A stretch of 64,000 nt of DNA, taken from Acanthosepion pharaonis (Eukaryota > Mollusca > Cephalopoda > Sepiida > Sepiidae). The position numbers and the translations under genes are program-made. The notes below the pieces were generated by a model. That model saw only the letters and a list, made by a program, of their open reading frames with translations. It was not told the origin of the DNA and searched no databases. The DNA is taken from contig CAHIKZ030005198.1 of the NCBI GenBank assembly GCA_903632075.3, positions 1,003,001 through 1,067,000 on the forward strand, given 5' to 3'. Below, piece after piece: positions 31,226 to 41,430 of this stretch (position 1 is its first letter; each line of letters starts with the position of its first letter).

Positions 31226-31837
31226 AAAAGGACAGTTTTTCCCTTGACACCACTATTATTTTAACTACCTCCACTCCTCAGCAATATTTGTATTTAAAAA
31301 GCGATGATTAAAATTTTAATAAAATGTAAACATATCATGAAAGTGATTTTATATGATTCCTTTTGTTTTTGAGAATTTAAAACAAAAATATTAAACACTA
31401 TTTATTAGACTGCTTATTTACAAGAATAATTTTATATTTACAACATTCTAAAAACAAATAAAATTAAAACTAATGCAATGCAATATTTATCATTTACCAA
31501 TTTATAAAGAAATAAATATGAAAACAATTTTTTATTAAAAAAAATTTATAAACATTTAAATTATTAAAATATGCGAACCATCTATAAGGAAATCCTTATT
31601 TACCATTTTATAAAGTTTGAATTATTTGGCAATTAGTTGATGTTTTGCAAACCATTCCAATAAACAATATACTAGATAAATAGTGTAAATAAACAATCTA
31701 ATAAATAAATAGTGTTTATTATATTTGTTGCCAATTCTCAAGAACAATGTATAAATTCACTTTCATAAACAATAGACATTGCTGAGGAATGAAGATAGTT
31801 AAAATAATAGTAATGTCAAGGGAAAAACTGTCCTTTT
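31226..31837. mobile_element. 612-bp palindromic DNA element with long inverted arms
   Basis: The left arm AAAAGGACAGTTTTTCCCTT, GACACCACTATTATTTTAAC and CTCCTCAGCAAT is mirrored at the right end (ATTGCTGAGGAATGAAGATA, GTTAAAATAATAGTAATGTC, AAGGGAAAAACTGTCCTTTT). Weaker pairing continues inward (GAAAGTGATTTTAT / ATAAATTCACTTTC; AAACACTATTTATTAGA / TCTAATAAATAAATAGTGTTT), so arms may exceed 200 bp. AGTGTC flanks both ends with two extra bases on the right. No transposase. Superfamily unknown. Confidence 0.75.
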
Positions 31838-32340
31838 CACAGTGTCTTTTGTGGGTCACAAAAGTTCAACATTGCCAAATTTTGAACTGACTCTCTTTTC
31901 ATTGATAAATTAACCTTGATGATTTTAAAATGCAGCCCCAAAGATCACAAGTCCAAAAAATTCAAACTTTAACAGCAGTGGGCTTTCAAAATTAGCTTGG
32001 CAACACTGTGCCACACTGTCGACCATTATAAATAAAATATGTGTGTGTATATATATCTACCTTTCACTGCTAAATTTTCTTTCTTCATAAAATTTGATAA
32101 ATTTCCTCTGTAAAAATTCTTTAAAAACTGCTTCAGCAACTTACCTGTAAAACAAGAAAACAAAATAAAAATAAAACATTAAACAACTTTCAGTACATAA
32201 AATTTTTAGTGATATAAAAAAAAATTAAACTTGTTTTGAGCAGAAAATCATAAATACATATATTATCAAGAAATTTTATAAAAACTGTGCTGAAAACTGA
32301 CATTTTTTAATTATATTTTTACTTTGTACAAGGCCAGGGA
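31838..32340. other. no recognised feature
   Basis: AT-rich with a short (GT)n(AT)n at ~32040. Confidence 0.4.
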
Positions 32341-32344
32341 GCCA

Positions 32345-32530
32345 CTTGAGTAGAACATTACAGAGCAAATGGTACAGTTTATGTGGATGTGTGTGAAAGA
32401 TAATGGTTAACTCAAGACTTGAGCAGGTTAAGATTTTAAGATTGTAGTGATGAGGGGAAGCAGCCTTTTGGGAGTCAGTTCCACAGAAAAGCTGCTTGAG
32501 TAGAACTTACATCTCACCAATGGAATATAA
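32345..32530 (-). pseudogene. LINE RT C-terminal fragment
   Basis: The reverse complement shows TCTGTGGAACTGACTCCCAA, AAGGCTGCTTCCCCTCATCA and CTACAATCTTAAAATCTTAA, the LWNxLPKGCFPxHYNLKIL block. Similar to the subfamily at 1405. Confidence 0.55.
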
Positions 32531-32784
32531 AGTGAAGGAGGGTTTGTTAAAATTTGTTGTCAAATAGATAAGTTATGGTTTTGATACTTAAAACAAAAGA
32601 GCAATTTTACCTGAGTGCAAGCCAGTAGATTGATAAAGCAATGATGCAATTATCTATATTTACAGTCAGTTATTATTTGTACTTAAGATAAAAATGTCAG
32701 TTAAGGGAAAAATAATTAGATATGGTAGTGAGAAGTTTTAAGATATACTTTTTATCTTTTCCATGTTTGAAAAGGGAATGTGAT

Positions 32785-33310
32785 CGGCTTTTTTTTTTTT
32801 TTAAATTGGTATCACCCCAAGCAAGGCAGTACAGCCACTAAGATGCAAAGAGTTACAGGGTTTGGAAGAACTAGGAAAAGAAACATTAGTAATGAGTAAA
32901 AAGAAAAAAAGAGTAATCAGGAGGACAGTAGATAGTGATTGACATTGCATTTAACTTTTTGCAGATTATAATTGGCTGGAAAACATGGAGTCAGAAATGA
33001 GTTTCACAAGTGAGAAATGTGAGAAAAGAGACTGTTAGCATAGAAGTTACATCTACATCTAGCCAGCTCAATTTTGAACTGATGAGATCTCAATGCCAGT
33101 CTAGTGATGTGCTTAAATTTAAAAAGTCTAGGTACCATAGTGAAGAGTTCATCTGAACAATTACCATGAATGTACTTATAGAAAAGGCAGAGAGAGGCAA
33201 CTTGATGGCAGTGGGAAAGTGACTGAAGCTGAGCTGCCAGATCAGGACCAATAATATTGCTGATTCTTCTTTGGATCTTATCAAGGAGCTCCAGGTAAAT
33301 ATACTGGAAA
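32785..33310 (-). pseudogene. LINE 3' UTR and RT C-terminal region
   Basis: The plus strand starts with a T-run, TATCACCCCAAGCAAGGCAG, and runs through CATCTAGCCAGCTCAATTTT to GATCTTATCAAGGAGCTCCA. The minus-strand frame at 33362-33090 retains SISTFMVIVQMNSSLWYLDF in a shifted frame. It is a close sibling of 15163-15700. Confidence 0.7.
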
Positions 33311-33452
33311 GAGTCCCAGTGCTCATATTTATTAATTTTAGCTTAGTCTGGCACAAGGTCACAATTATGTGGCATAAACTGAAAAACTGTATCTACTCCC
33401 TTTGTGAATTAATCTGTACCATTTAGCTTGCTAATCTTGTCTTTGAGTTTAT

Positions 33453-33608
33453 AAGTTGATATGAAATGCAACTCTGAATACATGATCAAATAATTTGATA
33501 TAAAATTCAACTTGGAATATACAACCAAATAAGCTGATATGAAATGCAACTTGGATTACACAACCAAATAAGCTGATATGAAATACAATTAAGAATACAT
33601 GACCAATA
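33453..33608. repeat. 39-bp tandem repeat, four units
   Basis: Units begin AAGCTGATATGAAATGCAAC at 33453, 33492, 33531 and 33570, exactly 39 bp apart. Confidence 0.85.
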
Positions 33609-33624
33609 TATTACCCATATTGAT

Positions 33625-33830
33625 CTCTTGTGGATGTGTGGGTGGCATTATAGTAACTGGGAAAAAGAAATCAGTTCAAATTCTGGTTGAGTTTGTCAGA
33701 TTCACTTTCACACTAATAACCTTTGGAAAGTATGAACCTATCTTTTGGCTCCCTCACTATGGGGTAAATAGCAGAGCAGATTGAACTCTCTAGAGGTATT
33801 GATAATCAATCTAGGAAAATGAAAATTGAT
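33625..33830 (+). repeat. tRNA-headed SINE family A copy
   Basis: GTGGATGTGTGGGTGGCATT, ATCAGTTCAAATTCTGGTTG and CTTTGGAAAGTATGAACCTA mark head, box B and body. Confidence 0.75.
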
Positions 33831-33924
33831 CTCAAAATTCAGTCACCTGAAGTTGTACAAATATCACTAGACCTAGGGTGCAAAATTGAAATGAATTATT
33901 TTTTTTTTTTTATACAGATTTTCA

Positions 33925-34287
33925 ACATTTTGTGGGTTATTTATAGCCAGAAAATATTTTTAGATTGTAAGAATGTTTTGGAGATAATAATGATTTACCG
34001 ATACAAGTTCTACTAATTAACCCATAGTTGGGGAGGAGAAGAGGAGGATTCATACCTTTCCCAAAAGCATTTGTGCATAAGTGAATATAATAAACCTGAC
34101 TGGAATTGTAACTTGGCTCTCCAATTTCCAATTCCAAGCAGTTATCCATTACATCAGCCACACATGCAAGCTTACAGCACCTGATATTCCCAAGTGGTCA
34201 CCTATTTAGTTACTGACCATACTTGATGTTGCTTAACTTCAGTGATCATAGAACCAGTGTTTTAATGGACAAAGATCCTATGCCTAG
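33925..34287 (-). repeat. 5S rRNA-tRNA chimeric SINE, copy 2 (nearly complete)
   Basis: In element sense a ~118-nt 5S rRNA-like part (34285-34168) comes first, then directly CATGTGTGGCTGATGTAATG / GATAACTGCTTGGAATTGG, the tRNA-like head, then the family A body and the TTCTTACAATCTAAAAATAT 3' block ending near GTTGAAA. The box B is weakened (AAGTTACAATTCC). As in copy 1, the junction is GGTGCTGT(A/G)AGCTTG followed at once by the head. AT-rich DNA follows the 3' end. Confidence 0.8.
34168..34285 (-). pseudogene. 5S rRNA-derived segment of the chimeric SINE
   Basis: The minus strand reads ACACTGGTTCTATGATCACT, GAAGTTAAGCAACATCAAG and AGGTGACCACTTGGGAATAT then CAGGTGCTGTAAGCTT. These follow animal 5S rRNA from about nucleotide 25 to the 3' end, with box A (AAGTTAAGCAAC) and box C (GGTGACCACTTGGGAAT) recognisable. 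The first ~25 nt are blurred. No T-run terminator follows, because the tRNA-like head starts at once. It is the 5' module of a SINE, not a 5S gene. Confidence 0.8.
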
Positions 34288-34585
34288 AAAACAAAAAAAT
34301 AATTGGAACCTAAGGACAGACATGATAGCCAATGATTGAAGGGAAATTTTCAAACAAATACTCTAGGCAAAGTTCAAATCTATCTCTTCCCTACCAGCTT
34401 TGGGTTAACCTTTAAAATTCTGAAGGGGATATTATTTGCAAAGCAAAAAATGAATGATAGCATGTTTAAATTTTGCACTTGTGTTGTCATATCCTGCTAT
34501 GGCAGCAGAAAATGACCACGACTAAAATTAAGTAGTATTGTCGAGGAGTCTTGAAAAACAATGCAGTGGAAAGGAAAGTAATACA
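34288..34585. other. no recognised feature
   Basis: AT-rich DNA with no motif. Confidence 0.35.
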
Positions 34586-34589
34586 ATGT

Positions 34590-34790
34590 TATATAGCAGG
34601 ATGGATTCTAGCCATGGTTGGTAAGCAGTCTAGGAGAGAGACAACTCTGAATTCAAAACACCCACCATGAGAAACTGGTTATGTAGCCTTGGCAAGGCAT
34701 ATACTTATTCAACCATTGAAAAGACGGAGTTGACAATTAACTGCGACATGGGATTGTGGACTATGATTTCAACTGAGGTCAAATGAAAAG
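34590..34790 (+). repeat. SINE family A 3' half
   Basis: ATAGCAGGATGGATTCTAGC, GTAAGCAGTCTAGGAGAGAG and AACTCTGAATTCAAAACACC match the 3' part of the copies at 17912 and 57700; the head is missing. Confidence 0.55.
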
Positions 34791-35365
34791 AAAAAATACT
34801 GTCCTCTTTGCAAAATTTGACATTCTAGTTTCCTTTAGTGCTTTAAGATTTTGTTTTTTTTTTGCTGAACATATTCTCAAAGCCTTAGTGGAATCAGTAT
34901 TTATCCAGTCTGCAAAGTTTTAAAAAAAAGTTTCAATATTGGAGATTTCTAAGTTCTTCAAATAGGCTTATGTATACTTATTTAAAAAGTTTATGTGACC
35001 CATTTACTTTGAGCAGCCCAACTCTTAAAAAGAATATTAGGTTATTATATACATTTTCATACTCATGTCAAAGATTTCAGATTGTAATGAACTACATTAA
35101 GCTTAAAAGTATAATTAAATAATGGAATATGTTCAAGCCCATTACCAGAGTGCTCTGAAGTTGGGGGGGGGTTTAAATCAGGAGGGGGACATCTACACAC
35201 AAAAATCAGTTCACATCATTTTAATAGAGGTGAGGGGGGAATGATTTTATAGGTAGAGGTATGCTCCCCACTTGCAATAGCATTATAATCAGTCCTGTTG
35301 ACAAAGAAGGAGAGAGCTATCTTTACCCAGAAAACCATTTTCTCCTCACCCCAAGAACAGGATGT
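34791..35365. other. no recognised feature
   Basis: AT-rich DNA with a G-run at ~35162 (GGGGGGGGTTTAAATCAGGA). Confidence 0.4.
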
Positions 35366-35369
35366 GAAC

Positions 35370-35445
35370 TAAGAAACTGGTGAGCCAAGTTTGAATTCCA
35401 TTTGGGACTTATTACATTCACTTTCACACTTTTAAATTTCTGGTG
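35370..35445 (+). repeat. SINE family A-like fragment
   Basis: GAGCCAAGTTTGAATTCCAT is a box-B-like segment followed by TACATTCACTTTCACAC. Short and without a clear head. Confidence 0.4.
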
Positions 35446-35504
35446 TTCAATGTATCTAGAGGTGTAGATGTTTGTATTTCATTTCTTTCACCCCTATATA
35501 TATA

Positions 35505-35612
35505 TATGAATCCATTAGTAAAAACATTTAGTTTGAAGAAGTCCTTTTGAAAGACAAAATGAGTCAGAAAAGAATTTTTTCCATTTTTTCATTCAATTAC
35601 CCACCATATATA
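35505..35612. repeat. dispersed repeat, second copy of 5840-5970
   Basis: TGAATCCATTAGTAAAAACA, AAGTCCTTTTGAAAGACAAA and TTTTTTCCATTTTTTCATTC then AATTACCCACCAT. Confidence 0.55.
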
Positions 35613-35679
35613 TATTTTTTTTCTTCCATCAACATGGCTGATGCTAACCTCCAGGAAAGTGACATATTGTACCACCTTC

Positions 35680-36101
35680 TTTTCCTGCTGACATTAAGTG
35701 GAAAGATTATATTGAACCAATTGCTATATTTATAGTTGGGAAAGTTGATTCACTGTGTCATGCTAGAAAATTTTTCTTGGTTGAATCTATTTTACAAATT
35801 TATAAGTCTACCATTTGCCCATGATTTGAATATTGCTGCCACATATGGTCTGGTGTTCTTGTTATATATTTACAAATCCTAGATAAAATCCAAAGAAGAA
35901 TCTGCAATTTCATTGGTCCTGACCTGGCATCTTGGTTTCAGTCACTTTGCCACTGCCATAATGTAGTTTCCCTGTGCCTTTTCTATAAATACTTTCATGG
36001 TAACTGTTCTGATGAACTTTCCTCGATGATACCTAGACTCTATGAATTTAAGTGCAGGACTAGATTGGCAGCAAAGGTTTCATCATTTTACAGTTGAAGT
36101 G
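35680..36101 (+). pseudogene. LINE RT C-terminal region, 5' part
   Basis: Recognisable in broken frames: GGAAAGATTATATTGAACCA (WKDYIEP), CTACCATTTGCCCATGATTT then GAATATTGCTGCCACATATG (IRPxxEYCCHIW), ATCCAAAGAAGAATCTGCAA (IQRRICNFIG) and CTATGAATTTAAGTGCAGGA (YEFK). Stops are frequent. The copy is cut at ...CAGTTGAAGTG by the MITE at 36102 and resumes at 36387. Confidence 0.75.
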
Positions 36102-36386
36102 TGTTATGGAGTGGTTTCACAGTGGAGGCTTGTATTTGTACTAAGTCAGTCCTAAAATAGGTTCGACGTACAAAACGTTAGGAACTTGATATAATAGGTA
36201 ATGATGCAGAGAAATCTTGTTGCGGTCGCTGATACTTTAGTATCAGACTAACGGTCATCCGGCATTGATTGACTGACCAACTCACTGAGCGACTTACTCA
36301 GCAACTGACTTGTTACTCTTACTACTCCTACTTATTATAGGTGGGAGAGTCTATTAACTATAGAATAGGTGTGTTCCACTATAACA
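36102..36386. mobile_element. short-TIR MITE family M1, copy 1, inside a LINE
   Basis: 285 bp starting TGTTATGGAGTGGTTTCACA and ending GTGTGTTCCACTATAACA. The terminal hexamers TGTTAT/ATAACA are inverted, with looser pairing beyond. Interior landmarks CAGTCCTAAAATAGGTTCGA, TCGCTGATACTTTAGTATCA and CCTACTTATTATAGGTGGGA are shared with copy 2. Flanks AAGTG / AAATG could be an imperfect 5-bp target duplication; removing the insert restores the LINE order seen at 43990. No coding capacity. Confidence 0.85.
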
Positions 36387-36535
36387 AAATGGCTAGATGT
36401 AATTGTAAGTTCTATGCTAACAGTTTCTTTTCTCAAACTTCTCACTATTTGAACTCCCTTCCGGTTTCTTGCTTTCCAGTTAAGTTTGATCTTTAAAAAT
36501 TTAATTTTCACTTGCTTTTCTTTGTTTTTTCAAGA
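36387..36535 (+). pseudogene. LINE RT C-terminal region, 3' part
   Basis: Continues the interrupted LINE: GGCTAGATGTAATTGTAAGT, TCTATGCTAACAGTTTCTTT, TTTGAACTCCCTTCCGGTTT and CTTGCTTTCCAGTTAAGTTT. Confidence 0.65.
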
Positions 36536-36992
36536 TTTCTTACTTCCTATCTTTCTTTCTACCTTTTCCACCCACTCTTCTTTTCTTAAATTCTCACTAA
36601 GTATTACATATGTTTCTCAGTCAGAAAACTTGATTGCAATTCAGAAAAAAAAACAAAAAAAACAGATACTGTACTTTGATCTGAGACAAAAAAAAAATAA
36701 TCTGATTTGTAGCAGAATAATTGTATAGACTAATATTGTAATATTTTTTTGCACATAACAGCTTCCATATTCTTCAGCCTTCCACAGACTGAAAATGCAT
36801 CTTGTAATCATTGAGCATCATCCAAGTTTTCCTTTTTTAATTTTGTTATCAATTTTCCAAGTGAAATGATTCCTTGAGTCAAACATCAAAATTTCCAATC
36901 ACATTTTATTCTAAAAAGTCAACCTGTATCATTTGAACCATTCATCATGTAATATAATGCTGAATGTGGTAAATGTCAATAAGATTTTTTAG
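36536..36992. other. no recognised feature
   Basis: AT-rich DNA, possibly LINE UTR at the left end, otherwise nothing recognised. Confidence 0.4.
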
Positions 36993-36996
36993 GTAT

Positions 36997-37283
36997 TTAT
37001 GGTGGAGTAATAGATAGTGGCTCGGATTGAGGAACTGGAGAGCTGAGTTCAAATTCCAGTTGAATCCATTACATTCACTTATATGCTAATAACCTTGGGA
37101 AAGGTATGAATCCTATTCTTCTCCTCCCAGCTATGGGTAAATAGCAGGACAGACCAGGTTCTATAGACTTGGATGGCAACTGGTCTACCGCAGAAAGAAA
37201 TGGCAACTGACTGTGGGAAAAAATCTGCCTTGTCAGTCATGTATTGGTGTGTATCATGCATGGCACATAACTGGCTGAAAACT
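36997..37283 (+). repeat. tRNA-headed SINE family A, near full length
   Basis: GGTGGAGTAATAGATAGTGG (head), GAGCTGAGTTCAAATTCCAG (box B), AACCTTGGGAAAGGTATGAA, CAACTGGTCTACCGCAGAAA and CTTGTCAGTCATGTATTGGT. Ends where the next element begins. It provides the empty-site sequence for the MITE inserted at 62708. Confidence 0.8.
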
Positions 37284-37898
37284 AGTGTATATGTTGGCAT
37301 ACAAAGTGACCTTTTAAACTTAAAAAATCACCCCAAAATAGGGGGCTGTCTTATACTCCAGTTATAAAATGTGAACCTTAAATCCTGTGGTTTAAACTTA
37401 AAAATCACCCCAAAATAGGGGGCTGTCTTATACTCCAGGTATAAAATGTGAACCTTAAATCCTGTGGTTTATGGTAAGTTGTTAACATGGGAGATTTTTG
37501 ACGGTAGGCTAACTACTGCCTTGGTAACTTTTGACACAGATATTTTCTACTCAAACAACTTAATTCACAATAAAAAGAGTAGTGTAATAAGAATACTCTT
37601 GCCTTATATGTGGTATGATTGCACAGCAACAATAAAATGCATATTTGTTAAAAGAGAAATCCAAAACCATCGTCACACACTATAAACCGTTTTTTCATTA
37701 GAATTTGAGAAAAGAAAATATATGCTTACTGAATTTATTTAATAAATTCAATACAAAACATTTTAAAATATTATTTTTTTTTTTTTGTGGGGGGTTGTCT
37801 TGTACTGCAAATATAGCCTGAAACCTACATTTTAACTTGAAAATTTGGTGGTGTTGTCTTATACGCCCAGTCGCCTTGTATGCTAGCATATACGGTAA
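37284..37898. mobile_element. TIR element with 79-bp internal tandem duplication
   Basis: The left end GTGTATATGTTGGCATACAA and the right-end complement CCGTATATGCTAGCATACAA form ~20-bp inverted repeats with TA at each side. Subterminal TCTTATACTCC-type and TCTTATACGCC-type blocks are also inverted. A 79-bp unit (AAACTTAAAAAATCACCCCA ... CCTGTGGTTT) is repeated at 37310-37388 and 37389-37470. No transposase frame. Superfamily unknown. A lone similar end is at 60515-60575. Confidence 0.65.
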
Positions 37899-38785
37899 CA
37901 GAATTACCTACATTAATTTTGTTACTTGAAGAGGCATTTGTGTTGAAAAGGTTTATTAGCATAGATAAGGGTGTTTGTTAAAATACAAAACGGAGGCTGC
38001 CTCGTAATGCATCACTCTTTGGAATTAGAATTTTGACAAAATGACAAGCCAGTCATGATGTGTTGTCATCAAATTCATTTCATTAAAGTACAAAGGAGAA
38101 GAAAACCTTTGATGGAGCTTGAGAGAAAGAAAAAGAAAAGAAACAAAGTGAAAATCTGGTTTGTATTATCAATTTAAATGTGCTTTTCTTTTTATTCACT
38201 GAAGATTTGAAATTTGTTGAGACTGATAAATTCTTCAAAGAGTTCACAGTTAAAAGTGCATGCAGTCATTAACTTGAAGAGATTAAAGTCTCATCTCTTT
38301 GAGCAGTTGGGTGAACCCAACATATGATTGCAAGAGAGTAATTTCAACATGTCAATAGGAGAGAGAAAAATGTCTAACTGAGAAAGAAGGAGCTTCCATA
38401 CAGTGTGGTATAGAAAGCGGTTAATGTTGAGGTATACTTGCTTATTTTATATTTTATTATATATTTTTTATCTTGTAGTACAAAGTCCTGATCATTTCTA
38501 TGAGGTTGGATCTAAATTGTATATCAAGGTTGTTCTATTAAAAACATTTTATAGTCAAAACTGTGAAGGGAAAAAAGGAATAATAAAGAGAGTGATGTGA
38601 TTATGCTGGTTTAAGACAGTTGATTATTGATATGTATTGATCGATTATGGATGAAGAATGTATCTTCAAAGGGAATATTTAGAGATTAAAAGATACTGAA
38701 GAATTTAGAGGAAATTTGCATATTAACTCAAGAATGGAAGAAAGACTAGTGATGCTCAGAAGTAATAGGTGATTGGAGAAAATCG
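37899..38785. other. no recognised feature
   Basis: AT-rich DNA between the TIR element and the GA satellite. No domain-bearing frame. Confidence 0.4.
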
Positions 38786-38799
38786 TTTTCATAAAGAGC

Positions 38800-38912
38800 G
38801 AGAGACAGAGACACACACACACACATACAGACACGAGAGAGAAAGTGAAAGAAAGGGAGAGGGAATAAAGCAAGTAATGGGAAAGAGAGCAAGAAAAAAA
38901 GCAAAAGAAAAA

Positions 38913-38950
<38 letters not shown>

Positions 38951-39690
38951 AAGAGAGAAAAGGGAGGTGTAGAGAGAGAGAGAGAAAAGGGAGGTGTAGA
39001 GAGAGAGAGAAAAGGGAGGTGTAGAGAGAGAGAGAGAAAAGGGAGGTGTAGAGAGAGAGAGAAAAGGGAGGTAGAGGAGAGAGAGAGAAAAGGGAGGTGT
39101 AGAGAGAGAGAGAGAAAGGGAGGTGTAGAGAGAGAAAAGGAGGAGAGAGAGAAAAGGGAGGTGTAAGAGAGAGAAAAGGAGGGTAAGAGAGAGAGAAAAG
39201 GGAGGTGAAGAGAGAGAGAGAGAAAAGGGAGGTGAAGAGAGAGAGAGAGAAAAGGGAGGTGAAGAGAGAGAGAGAGAAAAGGGAGGTGTAGAGAGAGAGA
39301 GAGAAAAGGGAGGTGTAGAGAGAGAGAGAGAAAAGGGGGTGTAGAGAGAGAGAGAAAAGGAGGTAGAGAGAGAGAGAGAAAAGGGAGGTGTAGGAGAGAG
39401 AAAAGGGAGGAAAGGGAGAGAGAGAGAGAGAGAAAAGGGGGTGAGAGAGAGAGAGAAAGGGAGGTGTAGAGAGAGAGAGAGAGAGAGAAAAGGAGGTGTA
39501 GAGAGAGAGAGAGAAAGGGAGGTGTAGGGAGAGAGAGAAAGGAGGTGTAGGGAGAGAGAGAAAGGAGGTGTAGGGAGAGAGAGAAAGGAGGTGTAGGGAG
39601 AGAGAAAGGGAGGTGTAGGGAGGGAGAGAGAGAGAGAAACTGGGAGGTAGAAAGAGAGAAATGCAGGTAGATAGAGAGAGAGAAAAAGGG
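38800..39690. repeat. GA-rich minisatellite, ~0.8 kb
   Basis: (CA)n and (TA)n at 38812-38930, then about 25 variable units of GAGAGAGAAAAGGGAGGTGT to ~39640, with unit length drifting around 26-34 bp. All three minus-strand frames stay open for over 300 codons reading S, L, P, F and T. This follows from (CT)n composition and is not a protein. Confidence 0.95.
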
Positions 39691-39699
39691 AAAGAGAAA

Positions 39700-39905
39700 G
39701 AGTGATATACACACGCTTGTCTTTCAATGATATCTTTTATGTGCTGTATCCATACAGTATGTGGGCAATCATGGCTCCCCACAACTTCCTATTCTCTATA
39801 ACTCTAAGCAATGTTTATCTTCTTACTATTCCTCCCACTCCGTTCTGCCATCTTTTTACACAAGCACATTATGTAGGTCATTTGATGCTTCCCTCAAACG
39901 TTTAA
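39700..39905 (+). repeat. dispersed repeat F, forward copy
   Basis: TATGTGGGCAATCATGGCTC, CCCACAACTTCCTATTCTCT and AACTCTAAGCAATGTTTATC match the reverse complement of 10290-10460. Confidence 0.5.
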
Positions 39906-40425
39906 TTTATTGGGAGTGTCAAATTCTCCAATCCCTCCTCCTCAAAAATTTCAACTTTATCTTTCTGATCATAAGCACGAATGTTATTCTCATTCCCATT
40001 TTTCTTAAAACTTCCCTATTGCTCACATGTTTTGTCCATAGTATTCTTTAGCATTCTTTGGTAGAACCAAATCTGTAACTTCACGGCTGCACTTCACCTG
40101 TGAAGAAATCATCCAGCATTCACCACAATATAGGAGCATTGATCTTATACAGCAGTTCAGCCCTGTTCTTTGTTTCTAATGGAATTTTCCCATTTCATAA
40201 ATAAACTTTATTGCAGGATGTGGATGAGTGAATTCAAGAGCAGTCATAATGGGTGAACAAAAGTAATAAAACAGATTTTGTTTTATCTAGAAGTTTGACA
40301 TGTTCTGAGGAAGCTGTGACATGGTTACACAGCTCCAAACATAAAAATCTATATTATCAAATATTTTGTTTGAAATATGTGGTAAAATTACCTAACATAA
40401 TTCTTCAATATTTAATCTATTAGCG
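39906..40425. other. no recognised feature
   Basis: No motif recognised. Confidence 0.4.
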
Positions 40426-40427
40426 AC

Positions 40428-40864
40428 AGAGCATTTGATTGGTTTGATTTGGTTTGTTTTGTTTTACGGCATATCAACCTCAATGGGTTTTTTTAATGCC
40501 GACAAAATTTTTATTACTGATAATATTTTTTTATTTCAAAAATGTATAACTGGCAATATTTTTTTCCAAACATGTGTTGCTGGTAATGATTTTTTTACAA
40601 AGTATTTCTGGTATAAAAACCTATTTTTACACTTTCATAGTGTTTTGACCTCAGTTTAGGGGCTAACTATTTACCCATAGTTGGGACCCTAACAGGTGCT
40701 ACCACCCCAGGTCAGGGTGAATCTGGGAATACCAACAATTAAGAGGTGGTTCCACACTCTTCAAATGCTCCCGATCAGAGGCCTTGCTGTTGGACGTAGT
40801 TTATCATCTTACCCAGGATGAGGATGTAGTTTATCATCATACCCAAGGTGACAGAGCCTTTGAT
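40428..40864. repeat. segment bounded by a 14-bp imperfect direct repeat
   Basis: ACAGAGCATTTGAT (40428-40441) and ACAGAGCCTTTGAT (40851-40864) flank ~410 bp containing (GGTTTGATTT)-like DNA, three TTTTTT-rich degenerate units, and a duplicated GTAGTTTATCATC. The bounded segment may be a retroposed unit of unknown family. Confidence 0.35.
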
Positions 40865-40904
40865 CTGTAATTTTTAATACAAAATTATTAATACAACGTT
40901 AATT

Positions 40905-41337
40905 CTTTCAGAGTAGTTTCCTTGTGTACAGTGTCTTGATAACATTTCTGTTAGTACAATGATTAATATCCCCACAGAAAAAAATCCAAGGGTGTGAATT
41001 TTGGTAACCTCAGTGACCACTCTGCAGGACCTCTTCAACCTATCCATTTGTTAGGGAAACGTTCATTTAGAAAGTCACGCACAATCAAAGTAAAATGGGG
41101 TGGCACTCCATCCTGTTGAAAGAACATGTTCATTCATTTTGCTAATGGAACATTAAACATGTAATCCAGGAAGAATGTCGATAACATGTGAAGGTATGTT
41201 TCACACATGACATTACCATCAAAGAAGGACTGGTTAACTAATCTTCCCATATTTTAGCCCATACCTTCTAGAATATTTTTGCACATGGCTATCTTGTATC
41301 TACCGAGGTGCATGACTTTTGTCTCACCCTATACAAT
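40905..41337 (-). pseudogene. IS630/mariner-type transposase remnant with one TIR
   Basis: On the minus strand: an end GGGTGAGACAAAAGTCATGC, then FFDGNVMCETYLHML-like residues, a stop, then MNMFFQQDGVPPHFTLIVRD with the second catalytic Asp (QQDG), FLNERFPNKWIG, a stop, and RGPAEWSLRLPKFTPLDFFL then WGY. GRRGPxEWPxRSPDLTPLDF is the family form; here PDLTPLDF has become PKFTPLDF, so the third-site region is altered. The N-terminal half is deleted. It is dead. Confidence 0.75.
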
Positions 41338-41430
41338 AAAAACAAATAAAAAACAATGTATAATAATAATGTATAATAATAATAATACTTTGTTTAAAAA
41401 ATTTAGAAATCAGCCTGAAAAAATATAGAT

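Noticed and set aside
34168..34285. A functional 5S rRNA gene
   Set aside because: Many substitutions, blurred 5' end, no T-run terminator, and it continues into a SINE head.
38679..39782. Long minus-strand frame (367 codons) rich in Ser, Leu, Pro and Phe, with two overlapping frames almost as long
   Set aside because: All three frames are open over the same (CT)n-rich minisatellite. No domain, no composition change at frame ends, so it is a low-complexity artefact.
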